Shown: one piece after another, positions 1 to 7,700 of the stretch
Layout: every line of letters begins with the position of its first letter
How positions within the stretch are numbered: position 1 is the first letter of the stretch
Origin: an uncultured Bacteroidales bacterium
Lineage (GTDB): Bacteria; Bacteroidota; Bacteroidia; Bacteroidales; F082
NCBI GenBank assembly: GCA_937877465.1
Contig: CALFIT010000287.1
Location: 1-13,706, forward strand
Direction: 5' to 3'
DNA length: 13,706 nt
Program-made: the position numbers and the translations under genes
Notes under the pieces: generated by a model
The model's input: the letters and a program-made list of their open reading frames with translations, nothing else
Told to the model about the DNA's origin: nothing
Databases searched by the model: none

Positions 1-108
1 CCCACCTTGGTACACCCGCATTCGCCCGATGAAGCCCTGCTCATCGAGAGCGTGCAGCCCTTCTGGGACTTCCTCGTCGAAACGCTGAAGAACATCCCGG
101 AGAAGTAA
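1..108 (+). CDS. pepD: Aminoacyl-histidine dipeptidase (M20C family), C-terminal end only
   Basis: Partial gene: frame 1 is open from the first base to TAA at 106-108, giving the last 35 residues. The tail contains PTLVHPHSPDEALLIESVQ followed by FWDFLVETLKNIPEK. This matches what I recall of the C-terminus of PepD-type cytosolic dipeptidases: a GPT, then PHSPDE, then I-SV--FW and an IP-K end. In that family the His of HSPDE is a metal ligand of the di-zinc centre, and the enzyme hydrolyses dipeptides such as Xaa-His in the cytoplasm. The catalytic N-terminal part lies outside the window and cannot be checked. No T-rich hairpin terminator follows. An 8-bp inverted repeat (105-112 with 171-178) spans the stop codon, with no known role. 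The identification rests on a short stretch, but the motif is distinctive. Confidence 0.8.
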   Translation, partial: PTLVHPHSPDEALLIESVQPFWDFLVETLKNIPEK

Positions 109-121
109 GTTGACAGTTTGG

Positions 122-149
122 AGTTATCAGTTTTCAGTTATCAGTTTTG
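122..149. repeat. Two-copy 14-bp direct repeat in the pepD-rpmH gap
   Basis: The unit AGTTATCAGTTTTC at 122-135 is followed directly by AGTTATCAGTTTTG at 136-149, identical except for the last base. A short stem (TATCAG 139-144 with CTGATA 153-158, 8-nt loop) overlaps its end. There is no U tract, so this is not a standard terminator. It may be simple slippage or a dispersed intergenic repeat; one window cannot tell. Confidence 0.6.
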
Positions 150-249
150 AATCTGATAGCAAAAACAAACCAACTTACACGGTATCAACCATTTGCGAAA
201 GGCAGTTTTGGCAACAGAATTGTCTTTCGCATTTTTTTCGGCAAAAACA

Positions 250-280
250 TTTGGAGCAAAAGAAATAATTTGTACTTTTG
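250..280 (+). promoter_or_regulatory. Bacteroidota-type promoter for rpmH
   Basis: TTTG at 250-253, a 19-base spacer, then TACTTTTG at 273-280 matches the Bacteroides sigma-ABfr consensus TTTG-N19-21-TAnnTTTG exactly. Transcription should begin near 285, giving an rpmH leader of about 50 bases. This is the longest leader among the promoters seen here. Confidence 0.85.
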
Positions 281-336
281 CAGCCCGATTCAAAGGGACT
301 TTTGAGCGAAAAGCAACAATTAAATAAGATACAGAG

Positions 337-483
337 ATGAAGCGCACTTACCAACCATCGAACAGAAAACGTAGAAACAAACACGGTTTCAGAGAAAGAA
401 TGTCAACGGCCAACGGTCGTAAAGTCTTGGCCCGCAGAAGAGCCAAAGGCAGAAAAAAACTTACAGTTTCTGACGAATATTAA
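337..483 (+). CDS. rpmH: 50S ribosomal protein L34
   Basis: A 48-residue, highly basic protein starting MKRTYQPSNRKRRNKHGF and continuing RERMSTANGRKVLARRRAKG, then RKKLTVSDEY. This is the unmistakable L34 sequence, slightly extended at the C-terminus relative to the 44-46 residue enterobacterial form. L34 is a component of the large ribosomal subunit, bound to 23S rRNA. ATG at 337 is fixed by the conserved MKRTYQPS start. The gene has its own promoter (250-280) and its own hairpin terminator (521-552), so it appears to be a single-gene transcript. In many bacteria rpmH sits beside dnaA or rnpA near the origin; neither is visible here, which is common in Bacteroidota. Confidence 0.98.
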   Translation: MKRTYQPSNRKRRNKHGFRERMSTANGRKVLARRRAKGRKKLTVSDEY

Positions 484-520
484 TTTTCGGAAGCCGTTAT
501 ATTTCTTATTTAAGGTAACG

Positions 521-552
521 AAGGCGACCCCGTTTGGGGAATCGCCTTTTGT
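521..552 (+). terminator. Rho-independent terminator after rpmH
   Basis: AAGGCGA (521-527) plus CCCC (528-531), loop GTTT, then GGGG (536-539), a two-base AA bulge and TCGCCTT (542-548), with a run TTGTTGTTT behind. That is an 11-pair stem with a T-rich tail reading on the plus strand. Read from the minus strand the tail is not T-rich, so it probably serves rpmH alone, although it lies just past the convergent methyltransferase stop. Confidence 0.85.
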
Positions 553-557
553 TGTTT

Positions 558-1331
558 CTACATGGTCTTCTCGCACCGATAGATGATTTCCTCTCCCCTA
601 CGCGCCAAATGCATCCGCTCGCGTTGCGTTTCAGGAATCTCATAATAAATCCTGTCCTCAACGACGTTGAAGCCTGCCTTGCGCAGCACATCGGCATAGT
701 CGCGGCCAAACTGCCGCACATGGTCGTATTGCCCGTAAAGGCGTTGGCGTTCCTTCGGGTCGGTGACGGTGGGGTCTTCGAAGGTGTCGACATCGGGATT
801 GATGGGCACGAGAAGGATGGCCCAGCCGCCGGGTTTCATGATGCGCTTGATTTCGGCAAAGGCCTTGTTCGCGTCGCTGACGTGCTCCAGCACATGGTTG
901 CAGATGACCACGTCGTAGGTGTCGCTCGGCTGGTCGATGGCAGTCACGTCGAGATGGAGGTCGGCGATGGGCGAATCGAGGTCGGCGGTGGTGTAATCAA
1001 GGTTCTTCAAGGCGCGGAAACGCTTGAGGAAAGGCTGTTCGGGCGCAAAATGCAGCACCTTCAAAGGCGCGGTGAAGAAATCCGTCTTGTCGCGCAAATA
1101 AAGCCACAGCAAGCGATGCCTTTCCAACGACAAACAATTGGGGCACAGACGATTGTCGCCAGCCACGCCATAGCCGTAGGGCAAGAACTTGCGGAAATGC
1201 CTGCCGCAAACGGGGCATTCCACCTTGTCGCCACGATAGAACGGACGGATCAGGAAACTGAACGCATAACTCAGCTTGATGAGCCACTGGCGGGGAAAAA
1301 CCTTCGTAAACAGGGAAATAAGTTTCTTCAT
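558..1331 (-). CDS. Class I SAM-dependent methyltransferase with N-terminal zinc-finger-like Cys pairs
   Basis: Predicted 257-residue protein. Residues 39-66 hold two Cys pairs, CPVC (39-42) and CPNC (63-66), likely a structural zinc site. A Rossmann methyltransferase domain follows: KVLHFAPE (91-98) stands where the SAM-binding loop is expected, TADLDSP (115-121) supplies the acidic residue after strand 2, DVVICNHVLEHV (140-151) is the methyltransferase type 11 motif IV region, and MKPGG (165-169) precedes strand 5. The substrate cannot be read from sequence; neighbouring glycosyltransferases make a glycan or lipid plausible, which is inference. The frame opens further upstream to a TTG at 1358, but that codon lies inside the promoter -7 box (1356-1363), so ATG 1331 is chosen. 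It is divergent from the GT2 gene and convergent with rpmH. Confidence 0.88.
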   Translation of the reverse strand: MKKLISLFTKVFPRQWLIKLSYAFSFLIRPFYRGDKVECPVCGRHFRKFLPYGYGVAGDNRLCPNCLSLERHRLLWLYLRDKTDFFTAPLKVLHFAPEQPFLKRFRALKNLDYTTADLDSPIADLHLDVTAIDQPSDTYDVVICNHVLEHVSDANKAFAEIKRIMKPGGWAILLVPINPDVDTFEDPTVTDPKERQRLYGQYDHVRQFGRDYADVLRKAGFNVVEDRIYYEIPETQRERMHLARRGEEIIYRCEKTM

Positions 1332-1355
1332 TTTCCAAATATCGTGAATGATGCG

Positions 1356-1388
1356 CAAAAATACGCAAAGAATCCCTATCTTTGCAAA
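1356..1388 (-). promoter_or_regulatory. Promoter for the minus-strand methyltransferase
   Basis: Read on the minus strand: TTTG (complement of 1385-1388), a 21-base spacer, then TATTTTTG (complement of 1356-1363), an exact fit to TTTG-N19-21-TAnnTTTG. The predicted start of transcription is near 1351, some 20 bases before ATG 1331. This rules out the upstream TTG start at 1358. Confidence 0.75.
1377..1384 (+). promoter_or_regulatory. -7 box for the GT2 operon
   Basis: TATCTTTG matches TAnnTTTG and ends 16 bases before ATG 1401. No clear TTTG lies 19-21 bases upstream, so the -33 element is weak or absent. The box directly abuts the -33 TTTG of the divergent promoter; together they form the palindrome TTTGCAAA at 1381-1388. 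Confidence 0.6.
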
Positions 1389-1400
1389 AAATAACGAAAA

Positions 1401-2381
1401 ATGCGGTTTTCAATCATCATACCCGTCTACAACCGGCCACAGGAGGTCGATGAGCTGTTGGAGAGCCTTTGCGCACAGACTTTCAAGGACTTTGAGGTCG
1501 TGGTCGTGGAAGACGGCTCGACGGAGCAATGCGACGCCGTTTGCGAAAAATACACTGACCTATTGGCGTTGCACTATCATTTCAAGCCCAATTCGGGTCC
1601 CGGACCGTCGCGCAACTACGGCGCCGAGCGCAGCCAAGGCGAATACCTTATTATATTGGACTCCGACGTCATCGTCCCCGACAACTACTTGGAAACCATA
1701 GAGAAAGAGCTGGAAAGTGAGCCTTGCGATGCCTTTGGCGGTCCCGACAAGGCGCATCCGTCGTTCACGCCCATCCAGAAGGCCATCAACTACGCCATGA
1801 CCTCGTTTTTCACCACGGGCGGCATCCGTGGCGGCAAGCAGAAATTGGACAAGTTCTATCCACGCAGCTTCAATTTGGGCATTAAGAAAGAGGTTTTCGA
1901 GGCCTTGGGAGGTTTTGCCCCCATGCGCTATGGCGAGGACATCGACCTGAGTACCAGGATTTTCGCCAACGGCTATAGTTGCCGACTCTTCCCCGATGCC
2001 TTCGTCTATCACAAACGCCGCGTGAAGTTCAGCTCGTTTTTCCGTCAGGTGAAACATTCGGGCGAGGCGCGTGTCGTCCTGAAAAAGAAATATCCCGACA
2101 CCTTCAAGCTCGTGCATCTGCTGCCAGCGGCCTTCGTGGTCGGCAACCTGCTCCTGCTGCTGCTCGCCATCTTCGACTCGTGGTGGTGGCTGTTGCCCAT
2201 CGCCGCCTATGTATTAATGGTTTTCGTCGATTCATGGCTGAATAACAAGGACTTGAAAGTCGCATTACTCTCAGTGCCAGCGGCTTACTGTCAGTTGTTT
2301 GGCTACGGAATCGGGTTCATTGAAGCCCAATGGAAAGACATTTTAGGCAAAAAAAGCCATCCCAAAACAGAAAATTCGTAA
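1401..2381 (+). CDS. Family 2 glycosyltransferase with C-terminal membrane segments
   Basis: A 326-residue protein. The GT-A fold starts at once with FSIIIPVYNRP (3-13), then VVVEDGS (34-40), the nucleotide-sugar-binding region. DSD (87-89) is the metal-binding DXD motif. GED (178-180), followed by IDLSTR, is the usual ED acceptor/catalytic-base motif. Two hydrophobic stretches at about 242-258 and 260-277, with a third possible near 287-306, suggest membrane attachment. The enzyme should transfer a sugar from an activated nucleotide donor on the cytoplasmic face; donor and acceptor are unknown. A -7 box lies 16 bases upstream, which supports this ATG. It is the first gene of an apparent four-gene unit with the DUF4834-like, YfhO and GT4 genes, with a 29-base gap to the next. 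Confidence 0.93.
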   Translation: MRFSIIIPVYNRPQEVDELLESLCAQTFKDFEVVVVEDGSTEQCDAVCEKYTDLLALHYHFKPNSGPGPSRNYGAERSQGEYLIILDSDVIVPDNYLETIEKELESEPCDAFGGPDKAHPSFTPIQKAINYAMTSFFTTGGIRGGKQKLDKFYPRSFNLGIKKEVFEALGGFAPMRYGEDIDLSTRIFANGYSCRLFPDAFVYHKRRVKFSSFFRQVKHSGEARVVLKKKYPDTFKLVHLLPAAFVVGNLLLLLLAIFDSWWWLLPIAAYVLMVFVDSWLNNKDLKVALLSVPAAYCQLFGYGIGFIEAQWKDILGKKSHPKTENS

Positions 2382-2410
2382 ATTCGCAGCACTTAACAAA
2401 CACTCCAAAC

Positions 2411-2626
2411 ATGGGCCAATTGTTCAGAATCATCCTTTACGCCGTCTTGTTGTTCTACATCTTCGACCTGATAATCAGGGCGATATTCAAGCGTAAGATG
2501 CGTAAACTTGAAAAAAAGACCCAGCAGGAAAGCCAGCGCGACCAGACTGCATCCGACGAGTCGCAGGCCAAGCCCCACCTCGGCCCAAATATTGGAGAAT
2601 ATACTGATTTTGAAGAAGTTGAATAG
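2411..2626 (+). CDS. Small DUF4834-like membrane protein
   Basis: A 71-residue protein. One hydrophobic helix spans about residues 4-25 (FRIILYAVLLFYIFDLII), followed by a basic stretch RAIFKRKMRKLEKK that should face the cytoplasm. A hydrophilic linker comes next, and the end is acidic and aromatic: GEYTDFEEVE. This layout, and the closing GEY-DFEEV, resemble the Bacteroidales family DUF4834, of unknown function; the match is from memory and not tested. An in-frame ATG exists at 2330, but that start would overlap the GT2 coding region and add non-membrane sequence before the helix, so ATG 2411 is preferred. The gene lies 15 bases before the YfhO gene and may be a small partner of it. Confidence 0.8.
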   Translation: MGQLFRIILYAVLLFYIFDLIIRAIFKRKMRKLEKKTQQESQRDQTASDESQAKPHLGPNIGEYTDFEEVE

Positions 2627-2641
2627 AAAAACATTGAAACA

Positions 2642-5152
2642 ATGAAGAATAACTTTTTCCAGAAAAACAAGAACATCCTCAGCATCGTGGCCGCCATTGT
2701 CGCCTTTGCGGTCATCACCTTGGTTTACTTCAGCCCCGTGCTGCAAGGCAAGCGCGTCAAGCAGCACGACATCGAGATGCATCTTGGCATGTCGCAGGAA
2801 ATCACTGACTTCCGCGAGACCACGGGCGAACAAACCCTTTGGACCAATGCACCCTTTGGCGGGATGCCGGCGTGGAACATCTCCGTCAAGCCCGAAGGCA
2901 ACCTCACCAACCCCATCTACAAAGGGCTTTCGTTGGGTTTCCCCCACCCTATCGGCTCCGTATTCATCTGTATGTTAGGGTTTTTCGTCCTGCTCATGGT
3001 GCTCGACTGCGGCTTCTGGATCAGTTTCATCGGAGCCATCGCCTACGGATTCACGTCGTATCTTTTCATTGTCATCGGAGCAGGCCACAACGCCAAAGCC
3101 ATGGCCATGGCCTATATGCCCGCTGTCATTGCCGGCGTGCTTTTGACCTATAAAGGCAAATACCTGTGGGGCTGGCTGTTGACCGCTTTCGCATTGGCTT
3201 TTGAAGTGCGCACGGGACACCTTCAAATCACCTATTATCTCGCGCTGATTGTCGTGATTTTGGTCGTCGCGGAACTCATCAGCGACATCATCAACAAGCG
3301 ATTAGGGCATTTCTTCAAGGCATCGGCGGGATTGGTAGTGGCGGCCATCTTAGGCATATTGACTTGTTCGACAACGCTTTACGGTAACTACGAGTTTGGC
3401 AAGGAAACCACCCGTGGCAAACCGGTGCTCACCCGCAACGACGACAACCAGACCAAGGGCCTCGACCGCGACTACATCACGCAATGGAGCTACGGCAAGG
3501 GCGAGACCTGGAGCCTGCTGATTCCCAACGCCAAAGGCGGTGCATCGGCCTACATCGGGAAGCAGAACCCAGCCTTGGACAAGGCCGACCGGCGGTTTAG
3601 GGACAACATCGCGCAGAGCAACGCCTACTGGGGCGACCAGCCCGGCACGAGCGGCCCCGTGTATGTGGGTGCCATCGTGGTGTTCCTCTTCGTGCTTGGT
3701 GCCTTGACCGTGAAAGGCAAGCTGAAATGGGCCTTGCTCGTCGCCACCTTGCTCTCCATCCTGCTCAGCTGGGGCAAAAACTTCATGGGCTTCACCAACT
3801 TCTTCCTCGACTACATCCCGTTCTACGACAAGTTCCGGGCCGTCAGCATGACTTTGGTCATCGCTGAAGTCACCATGCCGTTGTTGGCATTCTTGGGCTT
3901 GGCCGAAATCGCGAAAAGCCCCGAAGCCTTCAAGCAAAACATCAAGAAGTTCTACATTGCCTTGGGCATCACGGCGGGCGTTTGCCTGTTGTTCTACATC
4001 GCCCCGAAAGCCTTCTTCAGCTTCCTCAGCCAAGGCGAAGCCGAACAGTTTGCGCAACTCAGTTCGGGCAAAGACGGTGCTGTGTACCAAGCCTTTGCGA
4101 CAAGCCTCGAAGACGTGCGCGTGGCCATTTTCCGCAAGGATGCCTTAAGGAGCCTGCTGTTCGTCGTGCTTGCCGCCGTGCCGATTTTCCTCTACGGCAA
4201 GGGCAAGCTGAAAGCCGCGCCCGCGTTTGCCATCCTCGCCGCCTTGGTGCTCGTCGACATGTATCCTATCGACAAGCGTTACCTCAACAACGATGACTTC
4301 ATCGCGAAACGGCAATACGAGAAGCCCTATTCGGCCAGTAGCGCCGACCAAGCCATCTTGAGCGACAACACATTGGATTTCAGGGTGGCCGACATCACCA
4401 AGGACATGTTCAACGATGCCAGCACCTGCTATTTCCACAAGTCGTTGGGCGGCTATTCGGGAGCCAAATTGCGCCGCTACCAAGATGTCATCAGCCAATA
4501 TCTCGGCGGCGAACTCAACCAACTCAGGACCGCCCAAACCGCAAGCGACATGATGCAGACCTTGTCGCAGCAGAAGGTTACCAACATGTTGAATACCAAA
4601 TACATCATCTACAACCCGAATGCACAGCCCATCCAGAACCCGTTTGCCTTGGGCAACGCTTGGGTGGTCAACGACATCCGATGGGTCGACACGCCCAACG
4701 AGGAAATCGACGCCATCGCCGCCACCGACTTGCGGCACACGGCCATCGTGAACAAGGAGTTTGAGCAGAAAGTCGGAGCTTACAGGCTCACGGACAGCAT
4801 CGTGCCCGAAGTGACGTTGACAGATTACCAGCCCAACAGGTTGACCTACCGGTTCAGCGGCGTTTCGGCAGGCTCAACGGCCGCAAACTATTTGGTGGTC
4901 TTTTCTGAGGTTTGGACCGAGAAAGGCTGGAAGATGTTCGTCGACGGTGAGGAGCAGCCTTTGCTTCGCGCCAACTATCTGCTGCGCAGCGCGATAATCC
5001 CTGCCGGCAACCACGAGATCGTGATGGAATATGCGCCCAAGGCTTGGAAAACGGGCAACACGGTTTCGTTTGCCAGTTCGCTGATCATGGTTTTGGGACT
5101 CATCGGTGCTCTCGTCGTCACCTTCAAGCCCAAGAAAGAGGAAAAGGCATGA
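2642..5152 (+). CDS. YfhO-family polytopic membrane protein, likely GT-C type glycosyltransferase
   Basis: An 836-residue protein. The first membrane helix (about 12-32) leads into GKRVKQHDIEMH (36-47), which places an acidic residue at about D43 just after helix 1, where GT-C enzymes carry their catalytic Asp. Many further helices follow to about residue 540, including the conserved GHLQITYY (about 192-199). A large non-membrane domain follows (about 550-800), with FHKSLGGYSGAKLRRYQD (about 599-616) and SEVWTEKGWKMFVDG (about 756-770), then a final helix (about 809-828) and a basic tail. The best-known member, Bacillus YfhO, is required for adding sugars to lipoteichoic acid. In Bacteroidota the acceptor is unknown, so a lipid-linked-sugar transferase at the outer face of the inner membrane is an inference. 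The stop overlaps the next start codon (ATGA, 5149-5152), implying translational coupling. Confidence 0.92.
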   Translation: MKNNFFQKNKNILSIVAAIVAFAVITLVYFSPVLQGKRVKQHDIEMHLGMSQEITDFRETTGEQTLWTNAPFGGMPAWNISVKPEGNLTNPIYKGLSLGFPHPIGSVFICMLGFFVLLMVLDCGFWISFIGAIAYGFTSYLFIVIGAGHNAKAMAMAYMPAVIAGVLLTYKGKYLWGWLLTAFALAFEVRTGHLQITYYLALIVVILVVAELISDIINKRLGHFFKASAGLVVAAILGILTCSTTLYGNYEFGKETTRGKPVLTRNDDNQTKGLDRDYITQWSYGKGETWSLLIPNAKGGASAYIGKQNPALDKADRRFRDNIAQSNAYWGDQPGTSGPVYVGAIVVFLFVLGALTVKGKLKWALLVATLLSILLSWGKNFMGFTNFFLDYIPFYDKFRAVSMTLVIAEVTMPLLAFLGLAEIAKSPEAFKQNIKKFYIALGITAGVCLLFYIAPKAFFSFLSQGEAEQFAQLSSGKDGAVYQAFATSLEDVRVAIFRKDALRSLLFVVLAAVPIFLYGKGKLKAAPAFAILAALVLVDMYPIDKRYLNNDDFIAKRQYEKPYSASSADQAILSDNTLDFRVADITKDMFNDASTCYFHKSLGGYSGAKLRRYQDVISQYLGGELNQLRTAQTASDMMQTLSQQKVTNMLNTKYIIYNPNAQPIQNPFALGNAWVVNDIRWVDTPNEEIDAIAATDLRHTAIVNKEFEQKVGAYRLTDSIVPEVTLTDYQPNRLTYRFSGVSAGSTAANYLVVFSEVWTEKGWKMFVDGEEQPLLRANYLLRSAIIPAGNHEIVMEYAPKAWKTGNTVSFASSLIMVLGLIGALVVTFKPKKEEKA

Positions 5153-6450
5153 AGCGCGTCCTCATCATAACGTATTATTGGCCCCCGTCGGGCGGCAGCG
5201 GCGTACAGCGTTGGCTGAAGATGTCGAAATACCTGCCCGAATACGGCTGGCAACCCGTCATCTACACCACGGAAAACGCTGAATACCCGATTGTTGACCA
5301 TTCGTTGGAGAAAGACATCACGCCTCAGGCCGAGGTCGTCAGGCGACCCATTGTGGAACCCTATTCCTTCTATAAAAAATTCCTCGGCATCAAGCAGGAA
5401 GAGACCATCAAGGTCGGCTTTGCGTCGGCGACGAAAAAGACGGGGTGGAAAGCCAAAGCCGCCATGTGGATTCGCGGCAACCTGTTCATTCCCGACGCCC
5501 GTTGCTGGTGGGTGAAGCCATCGGTGCGCTACCTCAAAGCCTACCTCAAAGACCATCCCGTGGACGCCATCGTCAGCACGGGTCCGCCACATTCGATGCA
5601 CTTGATAGCCATGAAGTTGAAGGAAGCCTTGGGCATTCCGTGGATTGCCGACTTCCGCGACCCTTGGACCGAAATCGACTATTACGGCGACCTGCACCTC
5701 AGCCGACGGGCCGACCGCAAGCAACACCAGTTGGAGCACGAAGTGCTGACGAAAGCCGACAAGGTGGTGACCATAGGCTGGGATTGCGCCCGGAGCCTCG
5801 GAAGGATAGGGCAACGCAATGTGCGCGTGATCCCCAACGGATACGATTGGGACCTTTCGCAGCAAAGCCAAACGTCCGAGTTGTCGGAAATGTTTACGAT
5901 CACACATTTGGGAGTGGTTACCCCTTCGCGCAATGTCCCACAGCTCTGGTCGGCCTTGAAAGAGTTGAAAGACGAAGACGAAAATTTTAGCAAAAACCTA
6001 AAAATCAGACTAATAGGCCAAGTCGACCAATCGGTTTTGCAAAGCATTGAAGCAGAAGGGCTGACAGAAAGCACCGAGCTTGTACCCCACATTCCGCACG
6101 ACGAAGTGCTGAAAGCGCAACGCGCCTCGCAAGTGCTCCTACTATTGGTCAACAACACGCCCAACGCCAAAGGCATCCTGACGGGCAAGCTGTTTGAGTA
6201 TCTCGCTTCGGGCCGTCCCATTCTCTGCATCGGGCCTGAAGACGGCGACGCGGCACATGTCATCAGCGAAGCCAAGGCCGGAACGACAATAGGGTTTGAA
6301 GACAAAGAAAGGATGAAAGAAGCCCTTGCGAAACTTTATCGCAAATACCTTGATAACGACCTGCCCAACAACGCCAATGCTTCCATAGAGCGTTATTCAA
6401 GGCGGGCCTTGGCGGGAGAATACGCTGATTTATTAGAAAGGATCACATAA
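5149..6450 (+). CDS. Family 4 (GT-B) glycosyltransferase coupled to the YfhO gene
   Basis: A 433-residue protein. It opens with VLIITYYWPPSGGSGVQRW (4-22), a donor/acceptor loop typical of Bacteroidota GT4 enzymes. ADFRDPW (167-173) lies in the N-terminal domain, VIPNGYD (227-233) marks the domain junction, and the nucleotide-sugar site includes TGKLFEYLASGRPIL (345-359) with its Lys and Glu, followed by GPEDGDAA. Together these indicate a cytoplasmic, retaining sugar transferase; its sugar is unknown. ATG 5149 is chosen because residues begin directly with the family start and the codon overlaps the YfhO stop. An in-frame upstream ATG at 5044 would add 35 unrelated residues inside the YfhO gene. 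It is the last gene of the operon, and only 17 bases separate it from the convergent GT4 gene, with no hairpin. Confidence 0.92.
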   Translation: MKRVLIITYYWPPSGGSGVQRWLKMSKYLPEYGWQPVIYTTENAEYPIVDHSLEKDITPQAEVVRRPIVEPYSFYKKFLGIKQEETIKVGFASATKKTGWKAKAAMWIRGNLFIPDARCWWVKPSVRYLKAYLKDHPVDAIVSTGPPHSMHLIAMKLKEALGIPWIADFRDPWTEIDYYGDLHLSRRADRKQHQLEHEVLTKADKVVTIGWDCARSLGRIGQRNVRVIPNGYDWDLSQQSQTSELSEMFTITHLGVVTPSRNVPQLWSALKELKDEDENFSKNLKIRLIGQVDQSVLQSIEAEGLTESTELVPHIPHDEVLKAQRASQVLLLLVNNTPNAKGILTGKLFEYLASGRPILCIGPEDGDAAHVISEAKAGTTIGFEDKERMKEALAKLYRKYLDNDLPNNANASIERYSRRALAGEYADLLERIT

Positions 6451-6467
6451 GGTCCAAAGGGTACAGA

Positions 6468-7640
6468 CTAACCCAACTGCCGATACAGCTCCACCAATCG
6501 TGCGCCATCCACGGCCCAATTGTATTTGTCAATCACGGCTTGACGACCCTTCTTGATGTAGTCGTTCAAACCGTCGGGATGCCTTTGGAAACGCTCGATA
6601 ATAGCGGCCAATTCCTCTGGCTGGTCGTAACGGTAAGAAACGCCGCTGTGGGTCTCGTCAACGATACGCACCAACGGGTCGCAGTTGGATACAATCATCG
6701 GGATTTCGGCATACATATACTGGAAAATCTTGTGCGGAATCGTGTTGTCGGTGTGTCCCGACTTGATGTGCGGAATCAAGGCCACGTTGGCCGACTCATA
6801 CAAGTCGACGATCTGCGTAAAATGCCTGAATCCGTGAACCGTCACATGGTCCGACACATTCAATTCCGCAATCAGTCTCTTGATGTCGGCGAGGTAACTC
6901 CCGTCACCAACCAAGTCGAAAAACACGTCGATGCCCTTGGCTTTCAGAATCGCAACGGCTTGTATCACATTTTGGATTCCACGATGGTAATTGATGCCGC
7001 CCACATAAAGCATCCTGAACCTGTCGGTCTTAAACTCCTTTCGCTCAATGGGATCGAATTGTTCGACATTCAAGGTGTTGGACACCACTGCAACTTTCTC
7101 AGGCGACACACCCAAGCTGCACACCCTCGTTTTCGCCTCATCGACCACGACGATGACCTTGTCGGCCAATCCGCACATTTTCCGCTCATACCCAACCCAT
7201 TGCCGATTTGACGACAGCAGCTTGCCCAATACCGTATTCGTGTGTTTCGAGAGTTGCAGCAAGACAGGCCAATTCTCATGCATATCAAGCACGAAACGCA
7301 CCCCGTACTTGCATTTCGCCTCATACCCGACTTTCGCCAAAGGCAAGTCGTGGACATGGACGACATCGAAACGCTCTGCCTTGAACAAACCTTTCACAAT
7401 CTTGCGCCAATAGTTGAAATAAAAGGGGAACTTGAGGATGCCAACGCTCGCCTTGAACATGAATTTCGAGATCGGATAGCGATGGATCGTACATAGCTCC
7501 GTCTTTTCCAATAGCGGCTTCCCTTCCTTCATAAAACACGCAATGTGAACCTCATGCCCCGCTTCGGCAAGGGATTTTATCTCGTTTTCGACCCGAGTGT
7601 CGGGCGGAAACACATGGTCTAAAAGCATCAGGATTTTCAT
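6468..7640 (-). CDS. Family 4 (GT-B) glycosyltransferase
   Basis: A 390-residue protein. ILMLLDHVFPPDTRVENE (3-20) forms the N-terminal strand and glycine-poor loop of this GT4 subgroup. VVHVHDLPLA (93-102) and LDMHENWP (118-125) line the acceptor side. LYVGGINYHRG (211-221) begins the C-terminal domain, and IPHKIFQYMYAEIPMI (301-316) is the sugar-nucleotide site, with Lys-304 where the family keeps a basic residue; Gln-307 stands at the place of the usual catalytic Glu of E-X7-E. The frame continues upstream to 7733, but a promoter at 7658-7688 places the transcript start near 7653, so ATG 7640 is the supported start, with a leader of about 13 bases. Role: transfer of an unknown sugar, probably to a surface glycan. 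It is transcribed alone. Confidence 0.9.
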   Translation of the reverse strand: MKILMLLDHVFPPDTRVENEIKSLAEAGHEVHIACFMKEGKPLLEKTELCTIHRYPISKFMFKASVGILKFPFYFNYWRKIVKGLFKAERFDVVHVHDLPLAKVGYEAKCKYGVRFVLDMHENWPVLLQLSKHTNTVLGKLLSSNRQWVGYERKMCGLADKVIVVVDEAKTRVCSLGVSPEKVAVVSNTLNVEQFDPIERKEFKTDRFRMLYVGGINYHRGIQNVIQAVAILKAKGIDVFFDLVGDGSYLADIKRLIAELNVSDHVTVHGFRHFTQIVDLYESANVALIPHIKSGHTDNTIPHKIFQYMYAEIPMIVSNCDPLVRIVDETHSGVSYRYDQPEELAAIIERFQRHPDGLNDYIKKGRQAVIDKYNWAVDGARLVELYRQLG

Positions 7641-7657
7641 TTCCGACAGATTTTGGG

Positions 7658-7688
7658 CAAAAATAGGCATTTTCCCGTCATGCACAAA
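7658..7688 (-). promoter_or_regulatory. Promoter for the minus-strand GT4 gene
   Basis: On the minus strand: TTTG (complement of 7685-7688), exactly 19 bases, then TATTTTTG (complement of 7658-7665). This is a full match to the Bacteroidota consensus, with predicted transcription from about 7653. It excludes the longer upstream reading frame start. Confidence 0.82.
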
Positions 7689-7700
7689 ATAAAATAAGCT

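Noticed and set aside
105..178. Inverted repeat GTAAGTTG / CAACTTAC as a terminator for pepD
   Set aside because: The 8-bp arms are 58 bases apart and no T tract follows, so it does not look like an intrinsic terminator.
141..384. Two minus-strand small frames in the pepD-rpmH gap
   Set aside because: They lie opposite the rpmH promoter and gene start, have no recognisable product and no promoter of their own.
1332..1358. TTG start nine codons upstream of the methyltransferase ATG
   Set aside because: The codon overlaps the -7 promoter box, so it would not be in the transcript.
534..1394. Long plus-strand open frame (286 codons) opposite the methyltransferase
   Set aside because: Its translation shows no recognisable domain and its start lies in the rpmH terminator hairpin. 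The minus strand has clear methyltransferase and Cys-pair motifs plus a consensus promoter.
4975..5907. Minus-strand open frame of 310 codons across the YfhO/GT4 junction
   Set aside because: It runs opposite two well-supported genes and shows no family motif. Long antisense frames are expected in this fairly GC-rich coding DNA.
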